64,000 nucleotides of DNA. Source: Burhinus oedicnemus (lineage: Eukaryota > Chordata > Aves > Charadriiformes > Burhinidae). The position numbers were made by a program, and so were the translations under genes. The DNA is taken from contig VFFE01008918.1 of assembly GCA_008921705.1 (NCBI GenBank), positions 3,204,783 through 3,268,782 on the forward strand. The letters run 5' to 3'. Below, one piece after another: positions 37,956-49,870 of this stretch; within the stretch, counting starts at the first letter, position 1, and each line of letters begins with the position of its first letter. The notes under the pieces are model-generated. The model searched no databases. It was given only the letters and a program-made list of their open reading frames with translations, and was not told the DNA's origin.

Positions 37956-38339
37956 TCTCAGAGACAGCTGCCCATTCCTGTTCATGTACTGTTTCTGCCA
38001 ATACTCTGATGTCTTTATTTAGAGAATTATAAAGAATTGCTTGGAGTCTTCTGCAGTTTCAAAAAACTAGCCATTGAAGGGGGGAGGATAAAACTTATTC
38101 AGAAGACGGATGACAGCTTTTCATCTGGGGATCATACAGAAGGACGCTTCCTTCCATAAAAATAGATCCTGCAATGTTCTTTGCTCCTCACATTTCACAA
38201 GGGCCAATCATTCTTAAAAAGAAAAAATACCCTTAAAACTGTAAAGTCAGCTGAATCCTACAATCCTCATTCATCCAAACTGGTATTTTTTTCAATTATT
38301 ACTATTTTACACAGTAAGGCATGTGGAGTTGGCTCCTAA
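37956..38339. other. Non-coding sequence right of the gap
   Basis: About 380 bases of unremarkable AT-rich sequence with no open frame or repeat that I can name. The true boundary with the sequence left of the gap is unknown. Confidence 0.5.
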
Positions 38340-38770
38340 AAGAAACAGATTGTTCTCGCAGCCGCCCCTCCTGCCCTTCAAGAAACAATACCAGCCTGAG
38401 TCAAATCAGCTCGCACAAATTTTGTGTCATAAAGAGACCGTTTGAATTGCATTTGTCGACAGTATCTTTTTTTGTATCAGAATGCTGCTAAAGAGGGGGA
38501 AAAAGCAACAGAAGAAAGGAACATTGTGATCATTATTAAATAAACTGTCATCCTACTTAACTGAATGGAGTGATTTAAATGTCACCATAATGAGCTGTTT
38601 GGAGTTTATTTTTTAAATTATAATCTGTTAATTAACGATTAATGTGTGCCTTTAAGACATAGCCCACCGCAGGAGGTACTGGCGAGGCATTTTGCCTCAG
38701 CAGGAGTGCTAGGCAGTAGTTAACACAGAATAAGCAACTGGGACAGATCCTCAGCTGGCTAGGATTTAAC
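38340..38770. promoter_or_regulatory. Candidate conserved non-coding element / enhancer
   Basis: This is the most enhancer-like block by eye. It is non-repetitive and includes the palindrome GTTAATTAAC (38627-38636), followed at once by GATTAAT, a homeodomain or HNF1-half-site arrangement. No splice-bounded open frame is present. Deep conservation would have to be shown by alignment. Confidence 0.35.
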
Positions 38771-40559
38771 TTTGTATTTTCTGGAGTACAAAAGGAACTA
38801 TACTTTCATATGGAAATAGGTTTCAGAAGTGTCTTTCAGCAGGTGGGGAAAGCATAGGGTTGGAACATGCAAGGGTACTGGTCAATTGTATTCCCTGAGG
38901 ATGGAAAAGAAGTAATAACACTGGAGTTTCATTAGCAACAGTGACAAGCTGGGATGAACCATTTACCTGACCTGCTCCTACCGATTATATCAAGTACTGA
39001 AAGATCAATGATCGTGTTATTTGTCAGAACAAGTGTTTCAAACATAAATAAAGAACGAAGAATGCAACATTTGTACTTACAGGTTGGCAGTAGGGGAGTC
39101 ATAAAGATTATCACTCTCATTTACTCCCAGATCTTACAGAGCGCTGATGTCTGGCTGAAATAGTTCAGCCACAGAAACTTTCAGTTTCAACTGAACGAGT
39201 TAGTTATGCAGAAATGTGAAGCACATATGATCATATTTACTAGGTTAATATCAAATTATTCTGTTAGTGTAGTTATCAGGTTGATTGCTTTGTACCATAT
39301 GAAGCAATGTCCCCTTCTAAAATAATTAAATAGTTGAGAAGGCTCATGTCTTTTTTAGGTACCAGCCCCCAAGTTATCTGGCTCAGTGCCAACCATTTCA
39401 TTTAGGTCCTAGGTGAAGAGTTGATTGGGAAGGTCAAATTATCCCATGTGGCTGCTGATCACACACTTGTGTGGATGTCGTTGGTCCCTAGATCACCAAA
39501 AAACTTCCAATTCTCTACAGATAGAAACAGGAAATTTTAATTTAAAATAGATGCACACCCCACTTCCCCAATGATTATACAAGATGGTTGTGCAGTTTTC
39601 ATAATTTTGTTGAATTTCTTCATGCCAGAATGTGATTGAGAACGGTTCTCTGAACTTTTTTTTTAATCTACTGATTAAAACCAGTAGCTACAGGTTCCTC
39701 AGCTAATGCCAGATCTTTGAGATTACACATTACTGGCATTTTGTTTCATTTCACCTGGCTCGAACTGGGAAGAAACCTCAAACTCACTGGTATTGCTTGG
39801 TTGTCTTGCAGAGTTAAAGGATAGCAAATATGGCTGTCTCATAAACGAAAAGCTAGTAAATATTAGAACTAAAATCAAATGACCTCTAATTACAAATTTG
39901 TGTAACTGTGTGTAGAAGGACTGTTTCACAGTACAGATAAATGTCTTTGATTTCCTTTTACACTGTTGTGTTCATCAGCTGAATTTTCTTTCCCTTTTCT
40001 TTTCTTCTTACGTCAGGTTTTGGAGAAATATCAAACTCAACTTAGTAATGATAAGAAGCGTACCTGCTCCTCAAAATCCCAATGTGGAGTTTCAGCTGTT
40101 GCTGGCACTTGCAGAAAGACTTCCTCTGTGCTGTGTTCAGGTTTCCAGCCAGCTGAATGCTTCCCACATCCTACCTACCTGTACACAGAACTGCGTACAG
40201 TCATGGTCCCAGAATGGATAATTTGCATTTTTATTCTGTATTTTTGTGCTTCTTGGCTTTTATTCAGGCTTCTTTCTTCACTGAATCTGAATTCCCTAAA
40301 ATATTAAGTTGTTGTCTGAAGTCCTCACTATATTCTCTGCTTTTTTTTTCTGTTTGCTTCATCTAAAATATATTTTTAAAATACAGTTGTAAACAAATTA
40401 AAATGGCATAAAAAAATGCAAGACATGCTGAAGAAGTTCAGTACGGAGAAACAGAGAACTTTTTAAAAAGGAAATATTTAGCTGTGCTTAAAGGAAAAAA
40501 GATGCAGAAAGAGGAACAGACAAAGAAAGAGGAAGAGATATTTTTGAGGTTATCTGGAA
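38771..40559. other. Non-coding stretch
   Basis: Open frames on both strands at 38932-39163 overlap each other and have no known domain. The 113-codon plus-strand frame at 39966-40307 likewise shows no family. No transposon recognised. Confidence 0.5.
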
Positions 40560-40760
40560 GCATCAAGGCTTTAATTTAAACAGAGCCATCAGCTGTGCTA
40601 GCTGACACAGGTCAGCTTGTGTTCATGCTACCAGAATCTTTACCTAATTAATGAGAACTGCTGCGGCCTGTGCTAGCTACTGACCCATTTCCAGGAATTC
40701 TACGGGAGAGTGCTCTCTGGCTTCAGCCAAAACTGCTCAAGAACCGGTACTAATAACATG
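40560..40760. promoter_or_regulatory. Candidate conserved non-coding block
   Basis: Balanced composition with repeated GCTAGCT-like words (tgtgctagctgacac near 40596 and tgtgctagctactgac near 40670). These share tgtgctagct about 75 bases apart, a possible pair of binding sites. Inference only. Confidence 0.25.
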
Positions 40761-40927
40761 AGGCCATAGATGAATGAATGTTCCTGAGAGCATAACTATA
40801 TGGTATTTGCAAACAGAGTTTCTTCTGTGGAGCTGTGTTTTTTGTCGATTGTCAAGCCTGAGCTGCAGCTGCTAGTACAGATCTGCACCCTGGCTAACAA
40901 GCCACTCTCTCACTTGCACGGTTTTAA

Positions 40928-40971
40928 GGTTGGAGTCGGATCATCTAAGGTCCTCTCTGGTTGAGCTCAAA
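40928..40971 (+). mobile_element. Possible CR1 3'-tail remnant
   Basis: The words ggttggagtcggatcatct and aaggtcctctctggttgag resemble the CR1 tail in plus orientation (a ggttggactagatgatct phrase followed by aaggtcc and a pyrimidine-rich aacc region). The match is short and diverged, and the terminal 8-mer repeats are missing. Confidence 0.35.
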
Positions 40972-43900
40972 TGTGCCTTCAAAAGACTGTATAGACATCA
41001 TCCTTGGTTTCTTCACTATTAGATGGAATATAAATATGGTGTAAAACTAGGCCCATGGGATATTTCATATATTCTCTGTTCCCTCATAAAAAAATTGTTT
41101 TTTTTTTCTTGAGAGGGAAAAAATTATGTATTGTATCAGAAATAACAATTACAATACTTTATTGTACTAAAAATTACTATATCCTTCCCTCTCACTCCAA
41201 AAAACAAAAAAAAGTTGTTTTTTTTCTTTTCCTTATCAGAAAGTCTTATGCTACAGTGAATTTCATATGATTATTTCCAGCACTTTGCTTATCACAATGC
41301 AGTCTTCAGATAAATAAAATAACAATTTTCTTCCATTCACTACAAAGGGTAAATTCAGAGATAACAGTGATCTGGGGATTTAGAAATTGTGCTAAATTCA
41401 TATGGTAATGAACATCTGTGATGTTTTGGTGACTCACTTGCTCCAAAGGATACAATCCCCAGGTTTCATTATTGTCTTTGAAAACTTGCAGGAAGTCCCA
41501 CACAGAACACTGATGACAGACAACACAGGATGGTTTTAAGCAGTCTCCCAGTATGATACAGGGCAATGCTAGGCTATATCCCAGTGTGATACAATGGCTG
41601 ATGCCTAATATATGGAAAACTTCTCAATATTTTAGTGTTTTAATGACATCCTCAAACATCAATGAAAACGTAACTTAATGAATCACCTTGAGTACTATTG
41701 TAATTTTTTGCTTGTTTGTTTGTTTTTCTCCATTTGCTGAAGTGGCACAAATCAAGCCACCTGCCAGGGAACTCTCTTCTGAATGGCTTAATTCCTTTCT
41801 TTTGCCTCTCCTCCCACTATTCCCTTGACAGATAAGACTTTTTTCAAGTGTGTTCTGAGAATTTCGGGGTGTAATTTCCTAATCAACCGTGTTAAGACAC
41901 TCAGCCATTTACACTGGAGGATTTTCTTTTACAAACTAGGAATACCTCCCTCTCAAGTTATTTTGTCATTGGGCTTGCACCAATGCAGTTTAATATGCTC
42001 AGTGAATTCAAAGTGAGGAAAACACCAAAAAGCCGTTTTAAAAGGGAAGCCACACAATACTTGTTATTCAGAGAGTTGTGAAAAAGCCAAGAAAGGGTAG
42101 GACAATGCAGAAAATCCAAATGCGTGCTACTACTCAGAGTAGAAAAGGAAGGGCTCAGCAAGGTACTGAGACGTGAAAAGTATGTTGCAGGTGAAAGCAG
42201 CTGAACTGTTGTAGTGTGAAGCATTACATCTTTGACCAAAAACGTCTACATTCCTGGAAGACAGGGAAAACAGCACTAAGCCCTTGCAAAGGCAGAGTGT
42301 GCTCCGTTAGGCTCATGGGAGCCTGTACTGACAGGAGTGTGAATGTAAGCTGCCCAGGTGGGGAAAGAGGTAGCTGGAGAGCAGCACCAATGGACCAGTG
42401 CTATGTTTGACTGTCTTGTCTTTCTGTGTGGTCTTGACCGCCATTAATCTTACTGAGCAGTCTGCAGCAGGAATTTTGGCATTAAGGCTCACCGAAAGCT
42501 CCTTTTGTACAGGGTCATCTGTGTCTCTTAAGCGTTGTTCATAGGAAATAAAAAATATTTGCTTCCTGAGAGGAACATGAGCTCAAAACATGCTGCTTTT
42601 GAATTCATCTTTTTTCCCTTCTCAGCTGTTTTACCAAGATGCATATTTGTAAGCATCTGTACAGTAACTCGCAGGATAATGAATTTATTATACGTTCAAA
42701 GTACATGCAAGTATTTTATCGGATAGGTGAGATACTTGTTTTTTGTAAGCTTAATGATAACTTACCTAATGAGCCTCATAAAGGGACATTTTGGTTCTAG
42801 TGGAAAAGAAGATTTGGAGATGCTGCATTTTTGTGCACGTTTTTAATCACTGCTGATTTTATCATGCATTTAAATTTTTAATTTATGCCCATTTATCCTG
42901 CTCTTCCTGGAAATCTTTTAGTCCTCTGGAGACTGTAGTTTCTGAATCCATAATCTTAACTAAAAAAGCTGGACTTACAGATTGATATCAACGGAACGTG
43001 GGATTTTTATAATTAACGGCAATTATATTGCAGAGATCTTTACGTTCAGGCTTCAGGGTTTAAGCTTTCTCTGATATCAAAGATCAGGAAGAGACCTAAC
43101 TATAAATGCAGATTTTTCTACACTCTCTTGCTGTGAGGTTCTTAGACCTTTTTTCTGAAACTCTTTGAACTGGCCACAATATGAGACAGTCTATCAAACC
43201 TGACAGATTTCATGTTTGGCCCATCATAGCAATTTCTTTTTTTCCTAAGAATGCTTACAAACCTGTTTTAACTTTCAGGACGTTTAGCCAAGCCATAAAT
43301 CTCCTTTCCAACCACTTAGCTCTCTTAAATCCTTGGTAGTTTAAATTGTTCTAAACTTTGTTGGAGGGATTACTATTTTAATTGCAATTATACAATAAGT
43401 ATTTCATGATCTGTATTCATTGTACAATCATAGAAAAATTTTAATCCTAAATAAGATGTTGAATAATAATTAAAACTACTGAAGACTTGATTAAGAGTGT
43501 TCAGGGATTAGAAATGAGAATTAAAGATGTCTATTGGGCCCAGGGGTAAATTCAAGGACTTCAAACACCTTTTCAAGGAAAAAAAACCCAAAACAACCCC
43601 ACACATCTCAAACAAAACAAAATGAAACATGTTTTTCAAAGTGATTAAGAAATTTATTGGACTAAGGATTTCCTTCAGGAAGCAGTCTAAAAAAGCCACA
43701 TAAAAACAATGGAATGTACTTTCTGAGCTCCTCAGAGAGTTCATTGTGTATCGTGGGGGGGACAATCTCTGATTAGCTTCGGACGGAGTGTTAAATGCCT
43801 GAACTGCTAAAGAAAAATGGGATTATTTTTGTCATAGCTAATAAAGAAGAAAATAAAGAAAACTTTGAGGAGAAGGAGCAAATCAGGAAATGATAGCTGA

Positions 43901-43999
43901 ATTTTATTTCCCATCATAAATGTGACCTGTTTATAAAATGGGCAAGTACCCAATCTTTTTTCTTCTCCCCTCCCCCCCCCAAAAAATTTTCATTTTAAA
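40972..43999. other. AT-rich non-coding stretch
   Basis: No gene is supported. A short (TTTG)n run occurs at 41711-41727. Open frames of up to 93 codons (41958-42239, minus) have no known domain. C9 and A6 homopolymers at 43972-43986 lie just before the candidate exon. Confidence 0.5.
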
Positions 44000-44135
44000 A
44001 TGTGCTTTAAACAAACCTCACATCTCAATAAGATGAAGGACATTTTGCCTAATATTACAGATACGCTTGAAATGAGTGAAAGCGGAATATTTTGTCCTGA
44101 CTACCACAGAGCCAAAATTCATCCTCTTAAACAAG
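44000..44135 (+). CDS. Candidate first coding exon of an unrecognised small gene (speculative)
   Basis: An open frame begins with ATG at 44000 (a second in-frame ATG lies at 44033) and runs to a good donor, CAAG|gtaaga, at 44135/44136. An AG acceptor (aatattacag) ends at 44060, so the exon could instead be an internal 75-bp exon, 44061-44135, with phase 1 at both ends. The downstream strong acceptor at 45710 continues the same frame for 45 codons. The peptide includes SGIFCPDYHRAKIH; I recognise no family, signal peptide or membrane segment. The neighbourhood is AT-rich with no CpG island or promoter that I can identify. It could be chance, a non-coding transcript, or a bird-specific small gene. 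Confidence is low because no expression or conservation data are available here. Confidence 0.2.
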
Positions 44136-44159
44136 GTAAGAACTTCTTATTTTTACTAA

Positions 44160-44240
44160 ACAATAATATATATATTTGTATGTAAAAAATTATACATAAG
44201 TACGTGTATGGGTACATGTATGTAGATATATTTTATTTTT
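44160..44240. repeat. TA/TG-rich simple sequence
   Basis: Alternating atatatat, gtatgta and acatgta words over about 80 bases, inside the putative intron. Confidence 0.7.
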
Positions 44241-45699
44241 TACTGCAGCTCCTTGCAGTTCTTTATCACAGTCCTGGGCCTTAGGATGATTGCATTATCC
44301 TTCCTTTCTGTAAATGAATAAATGTCACTGAAAGTGCAGAGCAAATCACAAATGCGTGAAGCTTGAGGAACATTTTCCAAAAATATCAGCACCATCTATG
44401 TTTTAAAATCAAGTTTTATGGGAAGATTCTGTGGTGGTACCAATTGATGTAACTCTGCTGGCTTCAGTAGCGCTAAGATGATTTCTACCAGACAAGGCTC
44501 ATTAAAATATCTAAGTTCACACCTTCAAATTATGCATGTGGTCATGCCCATAGAAATGCTCACTTCCAAACAGAAATAGGCCAAGAAGTGATTCCGCTAA
44601 CAAAAGTAGCACCCTTCTGACATCCCTGAGGTAGTCAGGCACTTAGAGGCATCTAGCTGGAAAATGCAGGAGACAGGGTCTCTTTCTGATTTCCTGTGTA
44701 TAAGTTTACCTGGGAGTCACAATAAATAGGACTTGACTACTTTGAAATTGAACTCTCCCACTTTCACATTTTCTACATTTTGGTACAAGCTATTCTATAT
44801 TTCCTCATCAGTGTATATTAAAAGCCCCCTGGATATGCAGCTGAAACTTTATATTGGTAAATGATGAAAATAACTCATAAAATCGATTAATTTGCCTCTA
44901 GTAAGGCATCAATTTTACCTATGAGTGGAAAGATTAAATCTTTCTGAGCACTGCAATTTCCCTAATACCTTCCTTTTTTTAATTCCAGGCTGGAACAAAA
45001 ATTGAAAAGGTTAACATTTTTGATTAGAAAACAATCAATTTTGATTTGATCAAAAGTGTTGCTAGGGTAGAAATAATATGAATGTGATTTGAGCATATTG
45101 TGTTTCTGAGCTACATATTGAAATATGATTTATTTTCAAAGAATCAGTTCTAAATGAAAACTTGAAGTAGTCAATACAAAATGCAGAAATGGAATATTTT
45201 TACGCTATGAGTGAATTTGATTTTTTTTAAAGTGTCATCAGAAGATAGTTCTTCCAATTTGACAATAAAGGGCTTGTTTCACTCTTCTAAAAATCCCTCA
45301 TAAAACCAACATGGTTATAATAAGCTTATTTCATGAAAGGCTTTTTTAAAATACAAAACAACTTTGATTCAACTGTCTCACTGGTCATGATTTGATTTAA
45401 CTGTATGAAGTATGGCACAAGCTTTTGAAGTCATGCAAGCTTAACCTCCACCTTGAGCATCTCTAACAAAATTTACATAGACATGCGGCTAACACTGACT
45501 CATAATTGCCTTTGCATATTATTCTGAGAAGGAATTAACCTGTCAATCAAGAGGAAATTAATTATGATTATTTTCAGTGATCTCACAAACTGACATTGTA
45601 GATTCTCAACAGAGGAAGGAGATGCAGTACATATGGTCATTGCCTGAGTGTCACGCTGGTAGGAAAGCCTACACCCAAAGTACAAAGATAATTTCTCTT
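44241..45699. other. AT-rich non-coding stretch (putative intron)
   Basis: Nothing gene-like lies between the two candidate exon segments. A minus-strand 61-codon frame at 45500-45685 matches nothing. Confidence 0.5.
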
Positions 45700-45710
45700 T
45701 GCTTTTGCAG

Positions 45711-45850
45711 TCAACTGTAAAAGGAAAACAGTGTGCTGTAAAGCAGAACGGTGCCAGACCAGAGGATGCAGATTACTAAGCACCGCTAATTATGCCTCAC
45801 ATGCGCAAAGTGTGAATGACAGCATCATTGTGAGTGACAGCAGCTACTAA
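45711..45850 (+). CDS. Candidate terminal coding exon, cysteine-cluster peptide (speculative)
   Basis: A strong acceptor with an unbroken pyrimidine tract (tttctctttgcttttgcag) ends at 45710. Joined in phase to the donor at 44135, the frame stays open for 45 further codons and stops at TAA 45848-45850, giving about 91 residues in total from the ATG at 44000. The new residues hold five cysteines spaced C-x5-CC-x4-C-x4-C and then a Ser/Ala/Asn-rich tail. A variant ATTAAA poly(A)-like signal follows at 45921-45926. A second frame after the same acceptor is also open for 22 codons, which lowers the weight of the openness. I recognise no family, and without a signal peptide I infer no function. 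Confidence 0.2.
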
Positions 45851-48800
45851 AACTCCCTCTGGAAAGACACATGATGTCCCAGAGACGGTTGTAGAAGTAA
45901 TACAGGCCCCGTGGTTTGAAATTAAAATTCAGCAGAATTCTCTGTATCAAATAAGAAGCTGAAGTTGTCTGAGACTGAAAAAAGGGTGCATTGAACACCA
46001 TGACAGCACCTTTAGGCAGCACCCCAGGCCTGCATCCTCTTTAAACCCTGTAACTTTTATGAATGATTTATTATTTGCCATTATTCCATCTAGTGCTACA
46101 TGTGTTTTTAAGTACTAGCTTTCTAATTATTTGTCCCTCTGTACTTTATCAGCTCAGACAATTATATCTGTGTTTTTCAACATGCTGAGAAGTAGGTGTT
46201 TATCGTGAAAGATTTCAAACAATTCATGATAGCTTTATAAAGCAATTATCACAAAATTATTATTTGTGTGAATGTATTACTGTCTCCTGCCTGATGACTT
46301 AATTCTGGCTGCTTACGTATGTCCTTCTGCATCTCCTGTGGAAACAGCTATTATGCATGTGCGGTGACAGGTACATGCAGATGGGAGATCACAAGTATCT
46401 TGTAATTTGCTTCTGCGTATTCCTTGCTAATTTTTGAATTTACAAATTCTCTGGACGAATGAGGGTCATGCGTGTTTTCTGTGAATTTCACTCTGTGTTT
46501 TTTTATGGCAAAAACTATAAAAAGTATCTTTTGAATATGTCCAATGAAAGTTGTATACCTGATATCAAGATATTTTAAAAAAAAGAATTGATAGAAACTT
46601 TGTCCAGAGGCAAAGTTAATAATTAAAGGAGAAAAATCATTCTGTGTATTAAACTTCAGGGATGGCTGAATCTTCAGGTTGTTTAAGATAAATCTTCCAA
46701 AGATCACAGGCTTTTAATTCATGATTCAATTTCATATCCAAATTTATCTGAATTAGTTGAAGCTCTGAAGATTTCTCAAATGTGTTAAGAGTAGGATTTT
46801 GTATGAAACATCCTGTCTGTACTCCTTCTCAACAGATCAGAGTAAAAAAAGCAAAAGTGCGTTTAGGTATTTTACAGAAACTTACAATTAGGGCTTTTTT
46901 TTTTTTTACTGAATTTTTGTCACATCAAAAAAAGTATGTCTTCAATAAAAGTTTTGTTTCCATAAGATTTTAGGAAAAGCTGACTTTCAGATTTGAATTC
47001 AAATGAAATCCAGATTTGCAGGTCTAGAGCTTGATTCAAAGCCAAGCAGATCTACATTAGATCTACTACAGTCAACTGGTTTAAGATAATGAGAAAAAAA
47101 TATGAATTCATGTAAGTTTTGCAACAGTTCATTTAAATCTTTTATTTTCCTTTTATTATAATGAATGCAATTCACATATTATTTCTGAATTTAAAAACAT
47201 CTTACTAAAATACTTAAAACAGTTTCTGGAGTCTTCCATCAATACAATTTACTTGCTTGCTAGAACATATTTAATTTTGTATTATCTATTGCTCTGCTTA
47301 TGGATGGAGAAATTTAAATTAAGTACTATGTTTTATTTTTCAAAATTAACATGCAATTGAAAAGGATAAACTGCTTCATATGCAGGAATATATCATACCC
47401 ATAGGGGCACCTTTCTTCAAGTTCAAAGGAGATTAATGCACTTGTTAGGATGTAAATTACACTTCTAGCACTGACATGAAAGAATTGCTGTAAAAGAGGT
47501 ACTGTAAATATATATAACTTTGGCACCAGATAATACTTATGTGTAATTAATTTACAAGGTATATTTTTCTCTGTGAAGTCCTCCAATAGGATACAAACAT
47601 TTTTTTTCCCTGTGTGTCTCCTTTGTTCCTCCCCAAAAAGATCCACTGTTTCTCTATTACATGGTGACTGAAATATAACTTAGAAATTCATATCTATCTG
47701 AATCTAGAATGCTGGGAAAAATAGTCAACCCCCTATATTGCACTTTTCAATCTACTTTTGCTTTGCAGTGTATTAACTTTTAGATATGTGAATGTTTTTG
47801 TTATCTGTTTGAGCAAATATAATGGGTTTTGATTTTCCACACATATAAAACATATTTGATTTTCATTAAGGATTTTTAAAACATTTTTTTAAAAAACCAA
47901 ACCAGGGTTTTTTGTACATTTCACATTTTATTTGTGTTGGTGAATTGAAAATATATCCTCAGTTGGCATTTTTTTCCTATACTGTAAGTAGAATTAACAC
48001 TTTAAGCTGGCTAACCTATGATCCGAGGTGTATGAGATCACAGAGACAAAGAAGCTTGATGACAGACTGAAGGCAAAATGAAGTAAGGTACCTGAAAGTT
48101 TTGCTGGAATGCAACCCATATCTAGACTATTTAGACTGAAAATTTTTGTATCTGAAGTTCAGTATAAAGGAAAAGCCTGAGACATGAAAAGAAAGAAACA
48201 CCTGAGTCTTTTGGAAAGCCTGAAGTAGCAATAAGTGGAAAACCTCATTGCTGGCTAAGCAACACCACTGAGGATTGGAGACAGGTAAGGAATAGGAGTG
48301 GGAGCTATCAATTTTAAGGAAGAGAGTCTATTAAACCTTCAGATAACTCAGAGACAGAATAAACGGGTCTTCAGCATGAACAAGCAGGCATCACAGACTC
48401 AGGAAAGCAGCAAGCAGAGGAAGGAGAAGGGAGGCAAAGGAGATCAATGAGGATGAAACAGAGGTGCACAGAGGCAGAATATAGGACATCAAAGGTAGAG
48501 GAGTTATTCTTAACACTGAGTAGTGCTTTGGGGCTGCAGGCTTGTGATTAGGCCATTGACTAAGTCCTGGCCTGAGGTTAAGCAGCAGAAAAACTGGGCT
48601 TCCTGGTGTGTATGGATCTTTTAGCAGGAGTGGAACAAGGTTTTTGTTTTGGAATCCATCGCGATGTACCCATCAAAAGCTAGTGTTGCTATGGTATTGC
48701 ATACATACAGTTTGCACAAAAAGCAGTTTTAGGAATAAGTACCTCCACAACCAGCCATATCTACACATACCTACCCTTTCAGAGCTGTATTTACAAAATT

Positions 48801-49234
48801 ACTGACCTGAAAAGTATCTCCCTGACAACCAACACGTTCAGAGGAAATTCAGCTTCGCCAAATTGACTTGGCCTATAAGCGTTATATTAAATATAACACA
48901 ATACTGAAAACGAGCCAAAAATGGGTCAGGAAATGTTTGCTTTAGATACTGACAGTGTAAACAGTTATGCTGAAAGTAACAGAGAGCTATTGCACCGTGT
49001 AAAGTTTTATTAGGTTTAATCTCCCATTAAAGTTAGTTCCTTTGCAGTTCAGGAGTAAAGAACGATTTTGTAAGCACTGCAGATCAATATAAAATGGAAG
49101 CTTGGTTTCCAGATAATCTAGTTCTCATGAAACAAATGCTTGTCCTAATGGGAAGAAAAAGAAACCCAGGATACTAATTCTAATATTTAAACTTGACCAA
49201 TGATTTTACAGCTTCAGACAACAATGTGCTGGCT

Positions 49235-49235
<1 letters not shown>
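45851..49235. other. AT-rich non-coding stretch
   Basis: No gene is supported. The 118-codon minus-strand frame at 46351-46707 and the 106-codon frame at 47326-47646 have no recognised domains. A purine-rich patch at about 48350-48500 has no open frame of note. Confidence 0.55.

Positions 49236-49269
<34 letters not shown>
49236..49269. repeat. A34 homopolymer
   Basis: Thirty-four uninterrupted A. A long pure run suggests a young poly(A) tail or a slippage-expanded tract. The sequence just upstream is not a recognisable retrocopy. Confidence 0.95.
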
Positions 49270-49273
<4 letters not shown>

Positions 49274-49749
49274 TTTTAAATATTGCCATACCAAAGATTG
49301 TATCCAGGAGTACAATGGGAGAAAACAAAAATAAGTATAATTTTACAAGGAGGTATTTACCATACTTGTTTTCAAAAAACTGGATCACATCTGTAGAAAG
49401 TTAATTTGACTAAGTCTGACATAAATAGCCATCTTCAACTTCCAAGTTTGATACCTGGCCCCCGAGAAGGCAGTGGGACAGCATCCAGTTCATCAAAATG
49501 TCCCATGAAGAGAGGTCATCATCTCTGAAGACCCATGGAGGAGGATCCATCCCCTACAAGCTGGGTTATCTCTGTATTTTCTCTTCCTAGCAAATGCAGA
49601 GACCCTCAGAGCATGATCTAGCTTGTCGAAAACAGATATCTATCTCTCTTTTCCAGAGAGTAGGAAATTAACTGGAAATATTATGTGTATCTCTTCACTT
49701 AGTATCTAGTTCCTTGCCTGAGATGACACAGAGGAGAGGTCATGTCTCT

Positions 49750-49870
49750 GTGGTTAGAACATCTGGATGGGGGAAGAGAGCAGGTCTCAGCTCCAGGCCC
49801 TGCCCTGCCTTGGTGGTCTGCAATGCCACCACTGCCCTGAACAGCCATGCCCTGAGCAATGCAAAAGTCA
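49750..49870 (+). mobile_element. Possible tRNA-derived SINE-like fragment
   Basis: GTGGTTAGAAC at 49750-49760 looks like a tRNA A-box region. About 30 bases on, a degenerate B-box-like word (aggtctcagctccagg) precedes CCCTGCCCTG. The order resembles old tRNA-derived amniote SINEs, but decay is strong and the 3' part is unclear. Confidence 0.3.

Noticed and set aside
46351..46707. 118-codon minus-strand open frame
   Set aside because: AT-rich composition gives low-complexity residues, and there is no domain or splice evidence.
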